Shown: positions 10,724-21,999, counted from the stretch's first letter. The stretch is 38,407 nucleotides of DNA from Lichtheimia corymbifera B2541 (GCA_000697475.1 JNEU01000856.1:1-38407), one strand, 5' to 3'. Made by a program: numbers and translations. The notes: generated from the letters alone by a model not told the origin.

Positions 10724-12895
10724 TTTAATTGATTGCATAACCCCATCAACGTCTCCTGGTAAGTATCAAGGGTTCTTTATGATGGATCGAGAGTACTCAT
10801 CGTCTATGTAGTTCTTGTGTTCATTGTTGTCTTTGTGCCATTTGATTGTATTCCCTGATGGATTCTTTGTGGTACGGATATCATTTCATATCATTTTCTT
10901 GTTCACTTGTATATTGATACGCCTTCGAGTAGTAAACTCGTTTATTGGTGGGATGAGGATCTCGGTCAAGGAGCATGAGCCAGGATAGGCAACAATCCTC
11001 AAAGGGATGAAGATTGGCACGTTGTCATGTGTTCTACAAGCAGCACGTCAACTACATTACGGACCTGGACACTTGCAGACCAACAAACGCACGCTATATC
11101 GATAGGATAGAATCGAGCCTTCTTCTGGTGTCGCATACAAGGAAACGGTTGCCATGCAACGTCCGGATTTGGGATATTAGTACTAGGCCATCCACCCAGA
11201 ATGTTCGTTCATATTATTAGTTAGTAGCATTATGTATGAATATATATTTTGTCGATCACAGTGGCAATATAAATTGGATCCCTTGAATGAATGCTTTTCC
11301 ATGTTTGGAACCTTTCCATGCTTTTGGTACGGTTGTCTAGTGCTTTCCTGAATTGTTCAAGCTCCTCGCCACCAACCTTGTTACGTCAAGGTCCAATTTA
11401 GTTTATGAAATTGCCAAAGCCAGCGAGGTAGTTCAAGCAGAATTGATAAACGCGGTTGCTTGTTGCTCAGCGTTATCACAAGCGTGATGATAATGATAGC
11501 TTGCTCTCAGGATAGCGGCAATTTACGTGGTAGATTAGATAAAACCTTGGGTCAATTTCTGAGCACGACCATTTTGGGATCATCTTGTGCAACATGCCAA
11601 ACAAGAAAATGATGCCACTTGAATGATGAGAAATTTTTGCTGCAATATGGATGCAGTATGACGTATGCATGACATGGTGTTGTAGCATTTCCAACCTCTC
11701 TTAAACGTGCTAGCTTTACATGCAGGAGGGGTGGGGGTATTGAGGAGATTTTCTACTACAATGTAATGATGCATGAAACGTTGCCAAGGGAAGAAATTTC
11801 AATGCCTGGATGATCATCGGGCCGCTATGGGCAACATCAATCATCCAGGGCTTCTAATCCGATCCGGAACCAAATTGTCTATCAGATGAACCCTTATCAT
11901 GATATGGTTCTCCCCCATGCATATGAACACTTTATCACATCCATGATAAGTTGCCAAGAGCCAAAAGCCAAAACAAGCCAAGGATGACTTGTCGGCAAGT
12001 GTAATTACGTGGGAAATCGACATTTTATTATACCCGCTTCGATGTTCTTCTTTTTTTCCCATCCAAGAAGGGCGGTCAAGAAATATTTCACGCTGCGGAT
12101 GAACCTATCAAAGATAGATGTCTAATCTTCGCGTGTCATTTTTGTTTAACCTTGGGTATTTTCATCCCCAACCATTGAATTGATGTCGCGTGAGCAACAC
12201 AAGGAGACACATGCAGATCGTCCTGTCACAAACAAACGATTGAGTGATTTTGACACTTTTAAAAAAGGGGGGAAAGCACGAAATGCGGGGGTGATTATGA
12301 CAAATGGGACAATTGTTCAAGCGGGATGTCGTGTCGTTTAACCCAATCACAAACGATAACCAAAGGATGACACATTTCACACGGCATTTTGCGTGAGCGG
12401 ATGAGAATGGGCAAAACCTGGGCCAAAAAATGGGTTGATTTGTTGAAATGAAAAATGGCAGGCCGGCATTGGTCGGATACAAGTTGCTCCGGGAAGGGTA
12501 AACATCCATTGGACACCAATCATTAGTGAGCACGAAATGCATGTCTGTGTTTGAGTCATACAGCTTTCCTTAAATAGTGATTGTTTTTTTAAGCACCAAT
12601 CAACTGAGCATGTGAAGAGATTGGAATATAGTTTATTTGCATATCAGATCAAGGATGGAGTTACATTACAAGATGATCAATGTATTGACACTACTTTTTA
12701 TAAAGAGATGAAAGGAAAGAGCCAAGTCGAAGGATATAGAATGGGCTAGAATAAACATGAATGATCGCGCCATGACCACATTTGAGCGGGAGTGTTAGTG
12801 GATGGGGGACGAGATTAGCCGCTTTCAAATTGCGTCATTGGAAACCAGACGAAAGCGGTGGAATTGGGCTGGGCTAGACGCAACACCACATAACC

Positions 12896-12902
12896 TATTT
12901 AA
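12896..12902 (+). promoter_or_regulatory. TATA-like box upstream of the kinase gene
   Basis: TATTTAA is followed by a long pyrimidine-rich stretch (to about 13055). This suggests transcription starts near 12.93-13.0 kb and a leader of 300-400 nt. Confidence 0.4.
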
Positions 12903-13065
12903 GACCATTGCCAAGCTCTTGTTTCGAAGCTCTTCCTTTATCGTTTGCTTCTTTCTCTTTTCGCAAAAAGCTTTACTGCTTAACTTTATTATTTTATTTT
13001 ATTACTTTGAACCTCATCTCCAACTGTTACCCCCTCCACCTCTGAGTCTCTTGTCATTGCGCAAC

Positions 13066-13089
13066 ATGGCCATTCATCATCTCGCCTAA
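13066..13089 (+). promoter_or_regulatory. Upstream ORF 1 of the kinase gene (7 codons)
   Basis: ATG at 13066 encodes MAIHHLA and a stop. It lies in the probable leader, 233 nt before the kinase start codon. Confidence 0.4.
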
Positions 13090-13203
13090 GCAAAAGCGAA
13101 GGAGCAGCAAGATATCTGACATCCGTTCACTTGATCCCTTACATCAAAACAGCACGAGAAGAGCTTTCATAGCCCCTCTTTATTATTTTTTATAACGACT
13201 ATC

Positions 13204-13263
13204 ATGTTTGACCGTTATCGCATCATACGCCAAACAATGGTGTTTTACCACAACCCATCCTGA
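13204..13263 (+). promoter_or_regulatory. Upstream ORF 2 of the kinase gene (19 codons)
   Basis: ATG at 13204 in the context ATCATGT opens a 19-residue peptide (MFDRYRIIRQ...) in another frame, ending 58 nt before the kinase ATG. If the leader is unspliced, ribosomes must bypass or reinitiate after it. Confidence 0.45.
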
Positions 13264-13321
13264 ACAACAATATCCACTATCGTATTTATCCAACAACAAG
13301 AAGCAAATCAAGATCAAATCA

Positions 13322-14548
13322 ATGACCAATAGTATCGAGCAACAAGAACAACACGATTACTGGACCGATCTGGCGAGCATCATGCTCGATCGCGTGATTG
13401 GCGACCAGTACCAGCTTCTCGAAGAATTAGGCCGAGGTTCCTATGGCGCCCTTTATCTTGGCCAATCAGTGGACAATGGCGAATACGTTGCAGTCAAAGT
13501 ACTTGCCAAGAACGGTCTCGACCACCAACAACTCCAACTTCAACAACTCGAAGCCGATATCCAATCCGAGCTCAAGCATCCTCATATCTTGGCGTTACAG
13601 CGTGTGATTCAAGAGGAGCAATACACATACATGGTGATGGAGTTGTGTGACCAAGGCGATCTCTTTGATTTCGTGGTACGACAACAAGGTCCTATGGATG
13701 AATCTCTTGTCAAGAGCATGTTTCTTCAAATCTTGGATGCCGTTGAGTACATGCACAGCAAGAACGTGTTCCATCGTGATATCAAGCTCGAGAATATTCT
13801 CCTCAAATCGGATGCTCTTACATGCAAAGTAGCTGATTTTGGATTGGCTACACGGGAACGTCTTTCCATGGAATATGGTTGTGGATCCAGCACTTACCTT
13901 GCACCTGAACACTTTGCTGATGGTGACGACAAGGAGAACGAGGATGATGTCCCTTATGATGCAGCCTTGTCTGATGTCTGGAGTTTGGGTATTCTTTTAC
14001 TCGCCTTGTTGTATGGTCGTAACCCTTGGCAGGAGGCCACCTCCATGGATCCCGCTTTCCTTGCATTCAAGCGTAACTCAGCCATGCTCAAGGATCAACT
14101 CTTCCCAACCTTGTCCATGCCATGCCTCCATCTTTTGCAATCCACTCTTTCTATTCATCCTCAAGACCGTCTCTCTGTCTCTGAGCTCAAGCATCAATTC
14201 ATGAATATCAAGCATCTCACAACCACCTCCATGGATAGCACTGTGGATGATAACCAACTTCGTTCCGCTGTCAACATTCCCGCTGTTTGTCACAAGCCTT
14301 CCAATCGTGCAAGCTTTGATTCCGCTATCTTCAGTGCTACTACTATGCCTACTGGTTCTTGGTCAGATATGGTGGAAGAAGATGAATTATGGGCTGAACA
14401 ACACCATCACCATGACGATGACGATGATGCAAGTATGGCTTCTTCCTCTCACTCCCATTCCTCTTCTTCTGGTCATGCCTATGATGATGACGAAGACGAC
14501 ACCGACATGTTTGTACACCAACACGAAAAGGAGTCGTGGTGGATATGA
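13322..14548 (+). CDS. Serine/threonine protein kinase, Ran1/Sks1-like
   Basis: An intronless frame of 408 aa from the first in-frame ATG. All catalytic motifs are visible: glycine loop GRGSYG (38-43), VAVK with K59, HRDIKLEN with D153, DFG 172-174, a YLAPE segment (APE 195-197), and SDVWSLG. The activation segment GCGSSTYLAPE and the overall spacing match the fungal Ran1/Pat1-Sks1-Vhs1 group. S. pombe Ran1 restrains meiosis, and S. cerevisiae Sks1 responds to glucose. The assignment to this group is by pattern; it is not a proven orthologue. After residue 300 the tail is low-complexity, with HHHH-D repeats and Ser/His and Asp-rich blocks. Two short upstream ORFs in the leader suggest translational control. 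The gene faces the acidic-protein gene at 15245. Confidence 0.9.
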   Translation: MTNSIEQQEQHDYWTDLASIMLDRVIGDQYQLLEELGRGSYGALYLGQSVDNGEYVAVKVLAKNGLDHQQLQLQQLEADIQSELKHPHILALQRVIQEEQYTYMVMELCDQGDLFDFVVRQQGPMDESLVKSMFLQILDAVEYMHSKNVFHRDIKLENILLKSDALTCKVADFGLATRERLSMEYGCGSSTYLAPEHFADGDDKENEDDVPYDAALSDVWSLGILLLALLYGRNPWQEATSMDPAFLAFKRNSAMLKDQLFPTLSMPCLHLLQSTLSIHPQDRLSVSELKHQFMNIKHLTTTSMDSTVDDNQLRSAVNIPAVCHKPSNRASFDSAIFSATTMPTGSWSDMVEEDELWAEQHHHHDDDDDASMASSSHSHSSSSGHAYDDDEDDTDMFVHQHEKESWWI

Positions 14549-14622
14549 TCGATCTTTATGCTTCCCCTCGTTTTACATAATCTAGTTAATAAAAAGTTTA
14601 CTTTCGTTTTCTTATTCACTTT

Positions 14623-14649
14623 TGTGTGCGTGCGTGTGTGTGTGTGTAT
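14623..14649. repeat. TG-rich microsatellite
   Basis: A TGTG/TGCG tract of about 27 bases lies 75 bp after the kinase stop. Confidence 0.8.
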
Positions 14650-15068
14650 AATACTATTCTAACTGCAACCACATCAAGAAGCAGGATAACATCATTGTGC
14701 TGCTAGTAGTATTAGTCGGATTTAATACGATTAAAGTGCCATTTCTATTTACAAAACCGAGGATGCAGCATCATCATGTGCCCATTTCGTTAGGACATGG
14801 TAAAGGCGGGAAACACGTGCACACCTCCAAAAGTGGTGAAATTGGATTTGATGTTGCTTCGCAGTCGAAAGGAAAACATTAAAGTGTCTGTGCGCTTTTA
14901 CACAATCTCGATCCCCCCTCCCCAGAAAATGATGGTGATGTTGCATAATCATGGATTTTTTATAATAAGAGTAGTGCAAATGATATAAAAGAAAAAAGAA
15001 TCATACAAAACGCAAAATGAAAAAGAAAAAAGAAGCAAGATGAACATTTACAAGTTATTGGAGCAAGT

Positions 15069-15092
15069 GTGAGTGAGTGAGTGAGTGAGTGA
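15069..15092. repeat. GAGT tetranucleotide microsatellite
   Basis: Six copies of GAGT/GTGA in tandem in the 3' flank of the acidic-protein gene. Confidence 0.8.
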
Positions 15093-15244
15093 ATTGAGTA
15101 AGAACGAAGACCAACTAAGAAGATTTGGATGGGGGGGTGGGAAGGGTTGGGTATTTTGTGATGGATGCTGAAAGAAGCAAAAGAAGATCGGATGATGTAT
15201 TGTGCATGTTTGGTGAGGATGAAGAAGGAATGGAAATAATGCCA

Positions 15245-16175
15245 CTAATATGCTGCTGGTCGTTTACCCTTGTCACGACGTCCAGGTGGCGATAATGACC
15301 GCATAATACGAACAGATTGGCGGTGGTTGTTTACGGCTCGTTTCCTTGCAGGTTTATCATCATCATCATCGCTCGGTGATTTTGTTGATAGTTCTTGTAA
15401 TGGCGATCGCTCAGTTGGTATGGATAATATCTTTTTGGTGAGGTGCTTATGGCATAACCATTGTCGTGGTGGGCGATTTTCATCTTCGTCGTTATTGAAA
15501 GGTCGTGTGGATGATGTCTTCTCCTGGTGGTGATGATCGTCATGTAATATCATATCCATAGTGTCGTCATGATAGATCTCATTCAACCAATTTCCTGATG
15601 TATCCAAAAACTCATCTTGGTCTTGTTCGTCGTCTAGTTCGGCGAATAGATCATCGTCGTCATCATCGTCATTGTCAACGATTGTATCCAGGCGACGACG
15701 GCCCTCCATCCACTCATCAAATGTTGCCGTAGCTTCATCTCGTTCAGGTGATGCATCCGGTGATGAAAAGCATATAGCATCGTCCTCCTCGGATTCCATT
15801 TCTTCATCTGATAGGTTATTGGACTAAACAAAGACAACAACAACAATGAGATACATTTGCATAACATGCATACCAGAGCACAATGAAATATTTCTTTGTT
15901 ACCTCCATGCGGATTCGCTGTGTAGTACCCAGTACCATAGATAAGTTGGGATGATCTTGTTTGCCATAGATAGCACGATCCATACGATCTTGTAATGATT
16001 GCTCTGGTCGTTTCAGTTCACATGTAAAGTATTTGGTGCGACCATTATTCACACTGGTTGAATTCGACGACAATGTGAGCATTGACAGGCTTGTGCAAGG
16101 TGTGAATGTGTATCGACTGGAGGATACGGGTTCGTCGTCGACATTGCGTTGTTGTGATGGTCGTCTTGTTGCCAT
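15245..16175 (-). CDS. Acidic, largely disordered nuclear-type protein with cell-cycle-like motifs
   Basis: Two exons (16175-15903, 15823-15245) join in phase to 283 aa, starting MATRRPSQQR. Exon 1 contains a compact block, DRAIYGKQDHPNLSMVLGTT, that looks conserved but is not recognised. Exon 2 is very acidic (runs of D/E) with a basic end (KPARKRA, RRDKGKRP) that could be a nuclear signal. R133-x2-L136-x4-D141 fits the APC/C destruction-box pattern, and five SP dipeptides (SP at about 113, 117, 232, 241 and 270) are possible CDK sites. Upstream lie three ACGCGT boxes. A cell-cycle-regulated role is an inference from these short motifs; no family was identified. Confidence 0.75.
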
Positions 16176-16368
16176 TGTCAAAAGTAGGAACGGGAAGGGG
16201 GGAAAGAGTGTCGAGTGAGAAAAAGAAAATGGGGTCGGGTTGTCTCTCGTTCTAGCCTACCCCTCCTCCTCACACTGAGACAATTTTCAAACTCCATCCA
16301 ATCAACGTCCACCTCTTTCACCTAGACACGCTCCATCTTTGGAAATTGGCACCACAACACGGTAAAAG

Positions 16369-16541
16369 ACGCGTCTAAAGGTAAAAAAGTCTATTAGACG
16401 TGTTTATTTCATTTTTCACGCGTCATGTCCCATTCATCATATCCATAGGCTCATGCTGATTAGCCATGTCAATTTTCATGGCGTGAACCACCCCTTCCTT
16501 CTTCAAGTACAGCACTTTAAAGCTATGCTTTGAATACGCGT
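16369..16541. promoter_or_regulatory. Cluster of three ACGCGT (MCB-type) boxes
   Basis: ACGCGT occurs at 16369-16374 (AAGACGCGTCT), 16418-16423 (TTCACGCGTCAT) and 16536-16541 (AATACGCGTCAG), 194-366 bp upstream of the start codon of the minus-strand gene at 16175. This hexamer is the core site of MBF/DSC1, which drives G1/S transcription in yeasts. Use of the same site in this organism is inferred. Confidence 0.5.
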
Positions 16542-17830
16542 CAGGAACAATCCTCCCCCACACCCTTGAATATAGAATGAGTGGCATCAACATGGACGTG
16601 GATACAATAAATAGTGGCCCATGAGATTTTGTTTCTATGAAGGGTTTGCAATAGCAAGTGTACAGGTGTTGGTGGAAAAAAAAAAAAGAGAAAGAAAAAG
16701 AATGCAGGGCGAGTAGTAGGGGAAAGGATCAATGGGCGGAGGCTTGAGAAGCAGTCGTCGTGACGCGATTCATCCTCAGTCAAAGGATGTGCGAGTATCA
16801 AATGGGGATAATAGACACCGTGCTCCACATCTTTCCGCACAACGCATGATCCTCCCATAAACACCCGTATGCATATTATTTTCGAGAGGTATTCTTCACA
16901 CATCATCATCTTTTATTTGGTCAGTGTGAGAAAGTGGCAAGCAGTACAGCCAAAAGTGATTGCCTAATTATGCAATAAAAGTGATCGGCACGTCAAGTAA
17001 CTTTGATCGAGCAGGATTACCAGCAAGAGGCTGACCATGGGATATACCAGCACTGGAGGTTTCCGGATAATCAATTTGGCAATGGCCAATGAGCAATAAT
17101 AAAAGTGACACGTTGAGTTGGTATTATGGCCATAGTTTGGAAACATGAGAAGGATATACGAAGGGGCTAACAATAGCAATTGTGAATATACTTATCATCT
17201 AGCTCCAAGGCACACAGATATGGTTTCTAATGATAACAAGCGAGATATCCAAGTCGACGGAGTATGCAGCCAATCAAATTGGCAATGTACTCGGTATTTT
17301 GTGTAACTCAATTGCTCTTGTGTCATTTTTAACGTCATAACCCAGTATTTGGTTCGCATCATCGTTCAATGCTCATATCTGTAAAATACTCATATCTAGA
17401 ATCATGTGCATCGTACAGCAATAATTATACAATTGTGTGGGGGACTCATGTGTACGACATTTATTTTCATCCATTGCGTAGGTTTACAGCAGACAATCCA
17501 AGGATGAATGTAATGTTGGGAGTGATAACCAAAATGATAGTATAAACTGCCTCTTATAGGCAGTTGGATTCATGTCTTTTCCCACGACAGGTGTAAATGC
17601 AAAGACCTCTTGTAATTCTTTTTTATCATAATCAGGTGGGTGGACAAGCAACCCATATGATTGCTTGGTATTTGTATCTTTTTCATGTAAGCCAAAAAGT
17701 ATACATTGTATTTTGCACTAGCGAACAGGTGTACATTCATGCTCTCATTGGACCACTACCTTCGAGCGGGGCACTTGTGGCCTTGCTGTCGCTATTCATG
17801 CTTACATGAGTAACTCCGAGCCACATGGTG

Positions 17831-17837
17831 TATAAAA
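17831..17837 (+). promoter_or_regulatory. TATA box for the xanthine dioxygenase gene
   Basis: TATAAAA lies 79 bp upstream of the start codon and is followed by a CT-rich leader. Confidence 0.65.
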
Positions 17838-17915
17838 GCAACATGTTTCTGGCATGCTGCATCAAATCTTTGTACAGCTTTCTTTTTCTCACACACTCAC
17901 ACACATATATCCGAA

Positions 17916-19350
17916 ATGACTTTCACTATTGAACCTATTGTCCCCAAGCCCGAGCAATCTGGTGTTGACTTTGGTGCTATGATCCATGACCTTGACTTGG
18001 ACAAGTTGACAGGTAAAAAAGTGTACACAGGTCTGTGCGTCATGAAAATGACTCACTCGTATCCATTGATAGATGAGGATTTCAAAAAGCTTGAAGAAGC
18101 CGTTTACACATACCAGGTTGTTGTTGTTCGCAACCAGTCTCATGTTTCTCCCAAGACGCAGTATGAGATCACCAAGCGTTTTGAGCCTGAAGTTGACACA
18201 TATGGCCACGGTGGTCAGCATCGTGCTGAGCAATCTGTTATTGCTCGTGATTTATCGCCCTTCCCTGAGGTACCCCAAGTCCAACTTCTTGGTCATGGTA
18301 CCGTTCGCAATTATCAAGGCATCGAAGAACGCAAGTTGACCCACCCACACCACAAGGTCTTCCATCGCGATGTCTTATCCCAAGAAGATCAAGATGCTGG
18401 CAAGACTCGTTTCTACCGATGGCACATGGATGCTGCTCTCTATAAGCTCAATCCTCCAAAGGTTACCAGCTTGTTTGGTTTTAAGAACCCCGTATGTATA
18501 ATCACACACACATGCATGATGATGCATTTTCTTCAGCCACAACTAAACTTTACCCCCTGCCCCAATTAGGAACCTCGACGTGAAACGGTTGTCTATGATG
18601 ATGGTTCTGGTGATACCCTCGATGTTCAATTGGGCACCACAGCTTGTAAGTTTTTATTGATGGATGGATTGTTATAAGGGAATGGGGTTGAATTGACAAG
18701 GGATGATGGATTTATAGTCGTCTCGGGTCAACGTATGTTTGAACTTTTGCCACCTGATCTCAAGGAGTTGGCTTTCCGCACCAAGGTCAAGTATGCTGCT
18801 CATCCCTATCTTTGGATGTCCAAGGCCAAAGCACGCTCCACTGGTCTTGGTATGGTTTCAGAAGGCAAGGAACTTAAGCCTGAAGAATTGCCTCCTGTTG
18901 ATGAAAAGGCTATCAAGATTTACCCCATGGTATGTTTGGATAAGGATAAAAAGGATGCATAGGAGAAAAAAGGTATACTCATAAAGTGATGTCTACGTAT
19001 AGCTCTGGAAGAACCCTGTCACCGGTAAAATCCATTTCCAAGTACATCCTGCTGCTGTTGAAGATTTGATCATTGATGGCAAGCCTATGGGTGATTTGGA
19101 AAAGGTCCGCGAGTTCCTTTACAAGATGCAACGACCTGGTATCAGCCCTGAAAATGTCCTTGCTCACGAGTGGAAGGATGGTGATATGGTCTTTTTCCAT
19201 AACCGTGGTCTTTTGCATTCGGTTGTTGGTTGTCTTCGTGATGATGATGTCCGTATCTTCCACCAATGCAATATGGCAAGTGCTGAAGATCCTATCCCTG
19301 TCACTGAGGAAGACTTTGCTCCTTATCGCACTCAAGCTTCTGCTGCATAA
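17916..19350 (+). CDS. xanA: Alpha-ketoglutarate-dependent xanthine dioxygenase (XanA/Xan1)
   Basis: Five exons (17916-18012, 18073-18491, 18570-18645, 18718-18929, 19003-19350) join in phase to 383 aa. It is a TauD-type non-haem iron(II) dioxygenase. The iron ligands are the HxD pair H150/D152 in RFYRWHMDAALY and H340 in NRGLLHSVVG; R352 in VRIFHQCN is the likely 2-oxoglutarate anchor. These residues and the long RFYRWHxDAALY block are typical of fungal xanthine dioxygenases rather than taurine or 2,4-D enzymes. The enzyme hydroxylates xanthine to uric acid using 2-oxoglutarate and oxygen, a fungal alternative or complement to molybdenum xanthine dehydrogenase in purine nitrogen use. It is probably cytosolic; no signal peptide is visible. 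Confidence 0.93.
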
Positions 19351-19624
19351 ACAATCATCGACACGCCATCCTTTCTTTCCTCACGCACGCACACCTTCAC
19401 TTTTTTTTTCTGTTGCATATCCGCATGACTCTTTCATCCTTGTAATAAACAACTTTTGTCGTACATGTATAAACGAACACTTGATGTCTCATGTGATGTC
19501 ATTGGGGATGGTGGCTAATGCATTGTAGCTCGTATTTTGAAACTTTTGACGTATTATTCCCATCATATGCAAGTTGGTATACGTACAAGGCTATTAAGGA
19601 TTACAATTTATTTTTCTCGTTCTA

Positions 19625-21148
19625 CTACATTCCAAACCTGGCTATAGAATAGGGTACATCAAGGATTGAGCTAGCAAGTCCAGGTCTCCCCACGATGATG
19701 CCATTTTCACTCGCTCCTCCAAACACGCCAGGTAACGACTTTGCCTCCTGTGGCATGGCAACGCGATGTGTATCAATGGTATGGTCCTTATCCACAACAC
19801 CAAATATGCTATCTCCTGTGCCAAGTACTGGATGCTCAATTGGTTTCCGCTTCATGAACTATTCCATTTATGAGTGAGATGATGAATGTATCCAATTTTC
19901 TATATTTCCTACCTGCACGATTTGTCCTACTTGAAGATCAGCGGTGGTGTCAATGGACATATTACCCCGAGATGGATCGCCACTTGTTACACGATTGACT
20001 GACATCTATTTTTCAAATGTTGGTATATTCGTTGAGCGAGAGAGGTAGAGAGATTGAAGGATAAATATATCAACTTGCCTGTGATGGATCTCGAGTTCCT
20101 GGTGGATAGATGCCCAAATAAAATTCTTGATCCTTTGCAATGCGTGCATTTTGTCCTTGCTTAATCAGCTCCAATAACAGCCCAGTGGCACCTGCTTGAT
20201 CCAAATCCAGAATAATGTTGCCTCGGCACCTATCATCCAATCCATTATTACTCTAAAATGCCTACCTCCATTTTCCAATGTTACTTACCTTGTGATTGTC
20301 ATTGGCTCACCCAATGTTTCCAATGATGGATGTTCAATCGATATATCTTGACCCATGTTATTATCATATGCAGCAAATCCCACCATGCCAGCACTGAGCA
20401 TTTCTTGTTGGCAGAATAGAGCAAATGGTTTTCCAGTGACAAACGGAGTGGATGCACCAATGATACCAATCTTTGTAGATTGAGGGAAATGATGATCGAG
20501 AGAATGCAAGAGTTGATCGGGTTCATTATCGGAAGCAACAAAGACGAATGATGGATGGTCCTTTTGTTGTTGTAAGGTGGAAGGTAAGCGGAATTCTTGT
20601 GATGGCTTGCTGACAGATCCAAATTGGTTCCACTCGCCTGTCAAGTCTTGACGTCCCCAACGACCCACAGAGATGTTGCGTATTTTATGCCGCTCAGGAC
20701 TGTCAGGCACATGAAACGGTATCACGCGCTCGTCACTTGTCGTCATCAAGCTGACACCATGCTTCACTCCTGGTACATGATCAACTACGCATCCAATAGT
20801 ATACGTCGGTCGTAGGTATTCAGCAATCGATCGCGTCACTGCCGTATAATCGGGGAAGGACTTGGATACAAGAGCGACACACACATGCGGTGGTGTTGAT
20901 ACACGTCCTCCATGAGCAATGCAGGCTTCAATTGTGGGTCCAGCTGTTGTCCATTTGGTCCAACCAATGCGTGAAAGCATGTCAAAGAAACGTTTGTGGA
21001 AAAGATAGAGAGAGCCCTTGCATTGCGGTTTGACTTGCCCCCACTCACTTGAATCCCCGAGCTTGGCTTGCACCTGTATCAATCATTGTTGTTAACGTTG
21101 ATACCCACAATCCACCCCAATATGCTTGAAAGGAATAAACACACTCAT
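19625..21148 (-). CDS. FIST-domain protein (FBXO22-like sensory domain)
   Basis: Exons 21073-20289, 20229-20079, 20005-19913 and 19858-19625 join in phase. A short first exon (21148-21116, MSVFIPFKHIG) is likely but its donor is weak, giving about 431 aa. The N-terminal part (VALVSKSFPDYTAV, YLRPTYTIGCVVDH) and the later segments (KIGIIGASTPFVTGKPFALF, DLQVGQIVQFMKR, GVFGGASENGII) match FIST N and FIST C domains, thought to bind small ligands such as amino acids. In animals the pair occurs in the F-box protein FBXO22; no F-box is visible here. The intron after exon 20229-20079 starts with GC (CAG|GCAAGT), a GC-AG intron. Confidence 0.8.
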
Positions 21149-21546
21149 GGAAAAGCAGTTTTATATAACGTATTTGAAACAACTATCGATATCGCAGTTA
21201 TAAGATATGTCATCCAAGGCATCAGAAAGCGACCTTGTTGAAGCGTCTCAAAGAGAGACGAATCCAGCTGATGCATGTAGACAATGAATGAATGTCTGTA
21301 TCATCCCTGTGATTCGAATGAGCCATTGCACGTTGAGTAATCAATGCGTGTTATCCAGGAGACTTGACAGCTTTAATGAATTCTTTTGGCAAACGTGTGC
21401 TACGGAAATGGATAGGAAGCTGGAGCTGATAAATTTCACTACACTAATTCATGCTACATTTTACGACCTCTACACCTTATCTGACAACAATCCAACAATC
21501 ATCGTACGTATGATCCAAAGAACCCAATCCTCCCTCATAATTTGTC
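21149..21546. other. Intergenic region, no gene recognised
   Basis: About 400 bp lie between the FIST-domain gene start and the stop of the coiled-coil gene. Only short frames without coding character are present. Confidence 0.5.
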
Positions 21547-21915
21547 TCATGATTTTTTATTCTTCTCTTCGATTTGACGTTCTAGTTCCTCGACTTGTGC
21601 TGTCACTTCGGCTAATTCTGCTCTAAGCTGTTCTAGTTTATTATCGTTCTCTTCGCACTGCTCGAGCCAGTCTTGTGCTTTGGTAACCTTTTCAGCCAAC
21701 TGTGCATTCTCTTCCTCGACCTTCTTTTCTTGTTCCAATAAATCCCTGATGCGTTTAGCCTTGTCGATCTGCGCGTTCAGTCGATCGAGATCCTCGCTTC
21801 GTTCTTTTAAGGACTTGTCTAATCGCTTTTGTTTTTGTGACTCCAAGTCAAGTTCATCGTTGAGATTGGCGATTTCGTGAGAGATCAGATCCAGCTGGTC
21901 TTGGTGGTTTGACAT
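21547..21915 (-). CDS. Small coiled-coil protein
   Basis: A single-exon frame of 122 aa from ATG at 21915; the sequence upstream of it reads as leader. Nearly the whole protein is a heptad-patterned coiled coil rich in E, K, L, Q and D (IANLNDELDLESQ, LEQEKKVEEENAQL, LRAELAEVTAQVEELE). There is no signal peptide or membrane segment. It could be a structural or adaptor subunit, but the family is not recognised; any coiled-coil similarity to tropomyosin-like or kinetochore proteins is uninformative. It lies between two other minus-strand genes, apparently as its own unit. Confidence 0.75.
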   Translation of the reverse strand: MSNHQDQLDLISHEIANLNDELDLESQKQKRLDKSLKERSEDLDRLNAQIDKAKRIRDLLEQEKKVEEENAQLAEKVTKAQDWLEQCEENDNKLEQLRAELAEVTAQVEELERQIEEKNKKS

Positions 21916-21999
21916 TTGAGTGAAAGAGATAAAGGAGATAATACACGCAAAAGAGAAAGAGATACAATTCAAAGGCAGTGGATGTTACACGTGCATGCT

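Larger units (their letters stand above)
9030..13321. other. 4.3-kb gene-poor region
   Basis: Apart from the exon-like minus-strand segment at 10273-10723 and the kinase leader (about 12.9-13.3 kb), no gene can be supported. A 48-codon minus-strand frame at about 10080-9935 (MTSLQCTLPG to KEDICRV) also has some coding look but no partner exon. No transposon ends, RNA genes or long repeats were seen. Confidence 0.4.
14549..15244. other. Intergenic region between convergent genes
   Basis: 3' flanks of the kinase and of the acidic-protein gene. It contains a TG-rich microsatellite (14623-14649) and a GAGT tetranucleotide repeat (15069-15092). No gene seen. Confidence 0.5.
16176..17915. other. 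1.7-kb intergenic region between divergent genes
   Basis: It holds the MCB-box cluster (16369-16541) near the acidic-protein gene and the TATA box of the dioxygenase gene near its right end. In between are AT-rich stretches without coding character. Confidence 0.5.

Noticed and set aside
12802..13089. 95-codon frame upstream of the kinase
   Set aside because: Its ATG lies upstream of the probable TATA box, and the translation is a read-through of pyrimidine-rich leader.
16541..17179. Minus-strand frames in the AT-rich intergenic region
   Set aside because: They are short and homopolymer-driven, without splice partners or conserved motifs.
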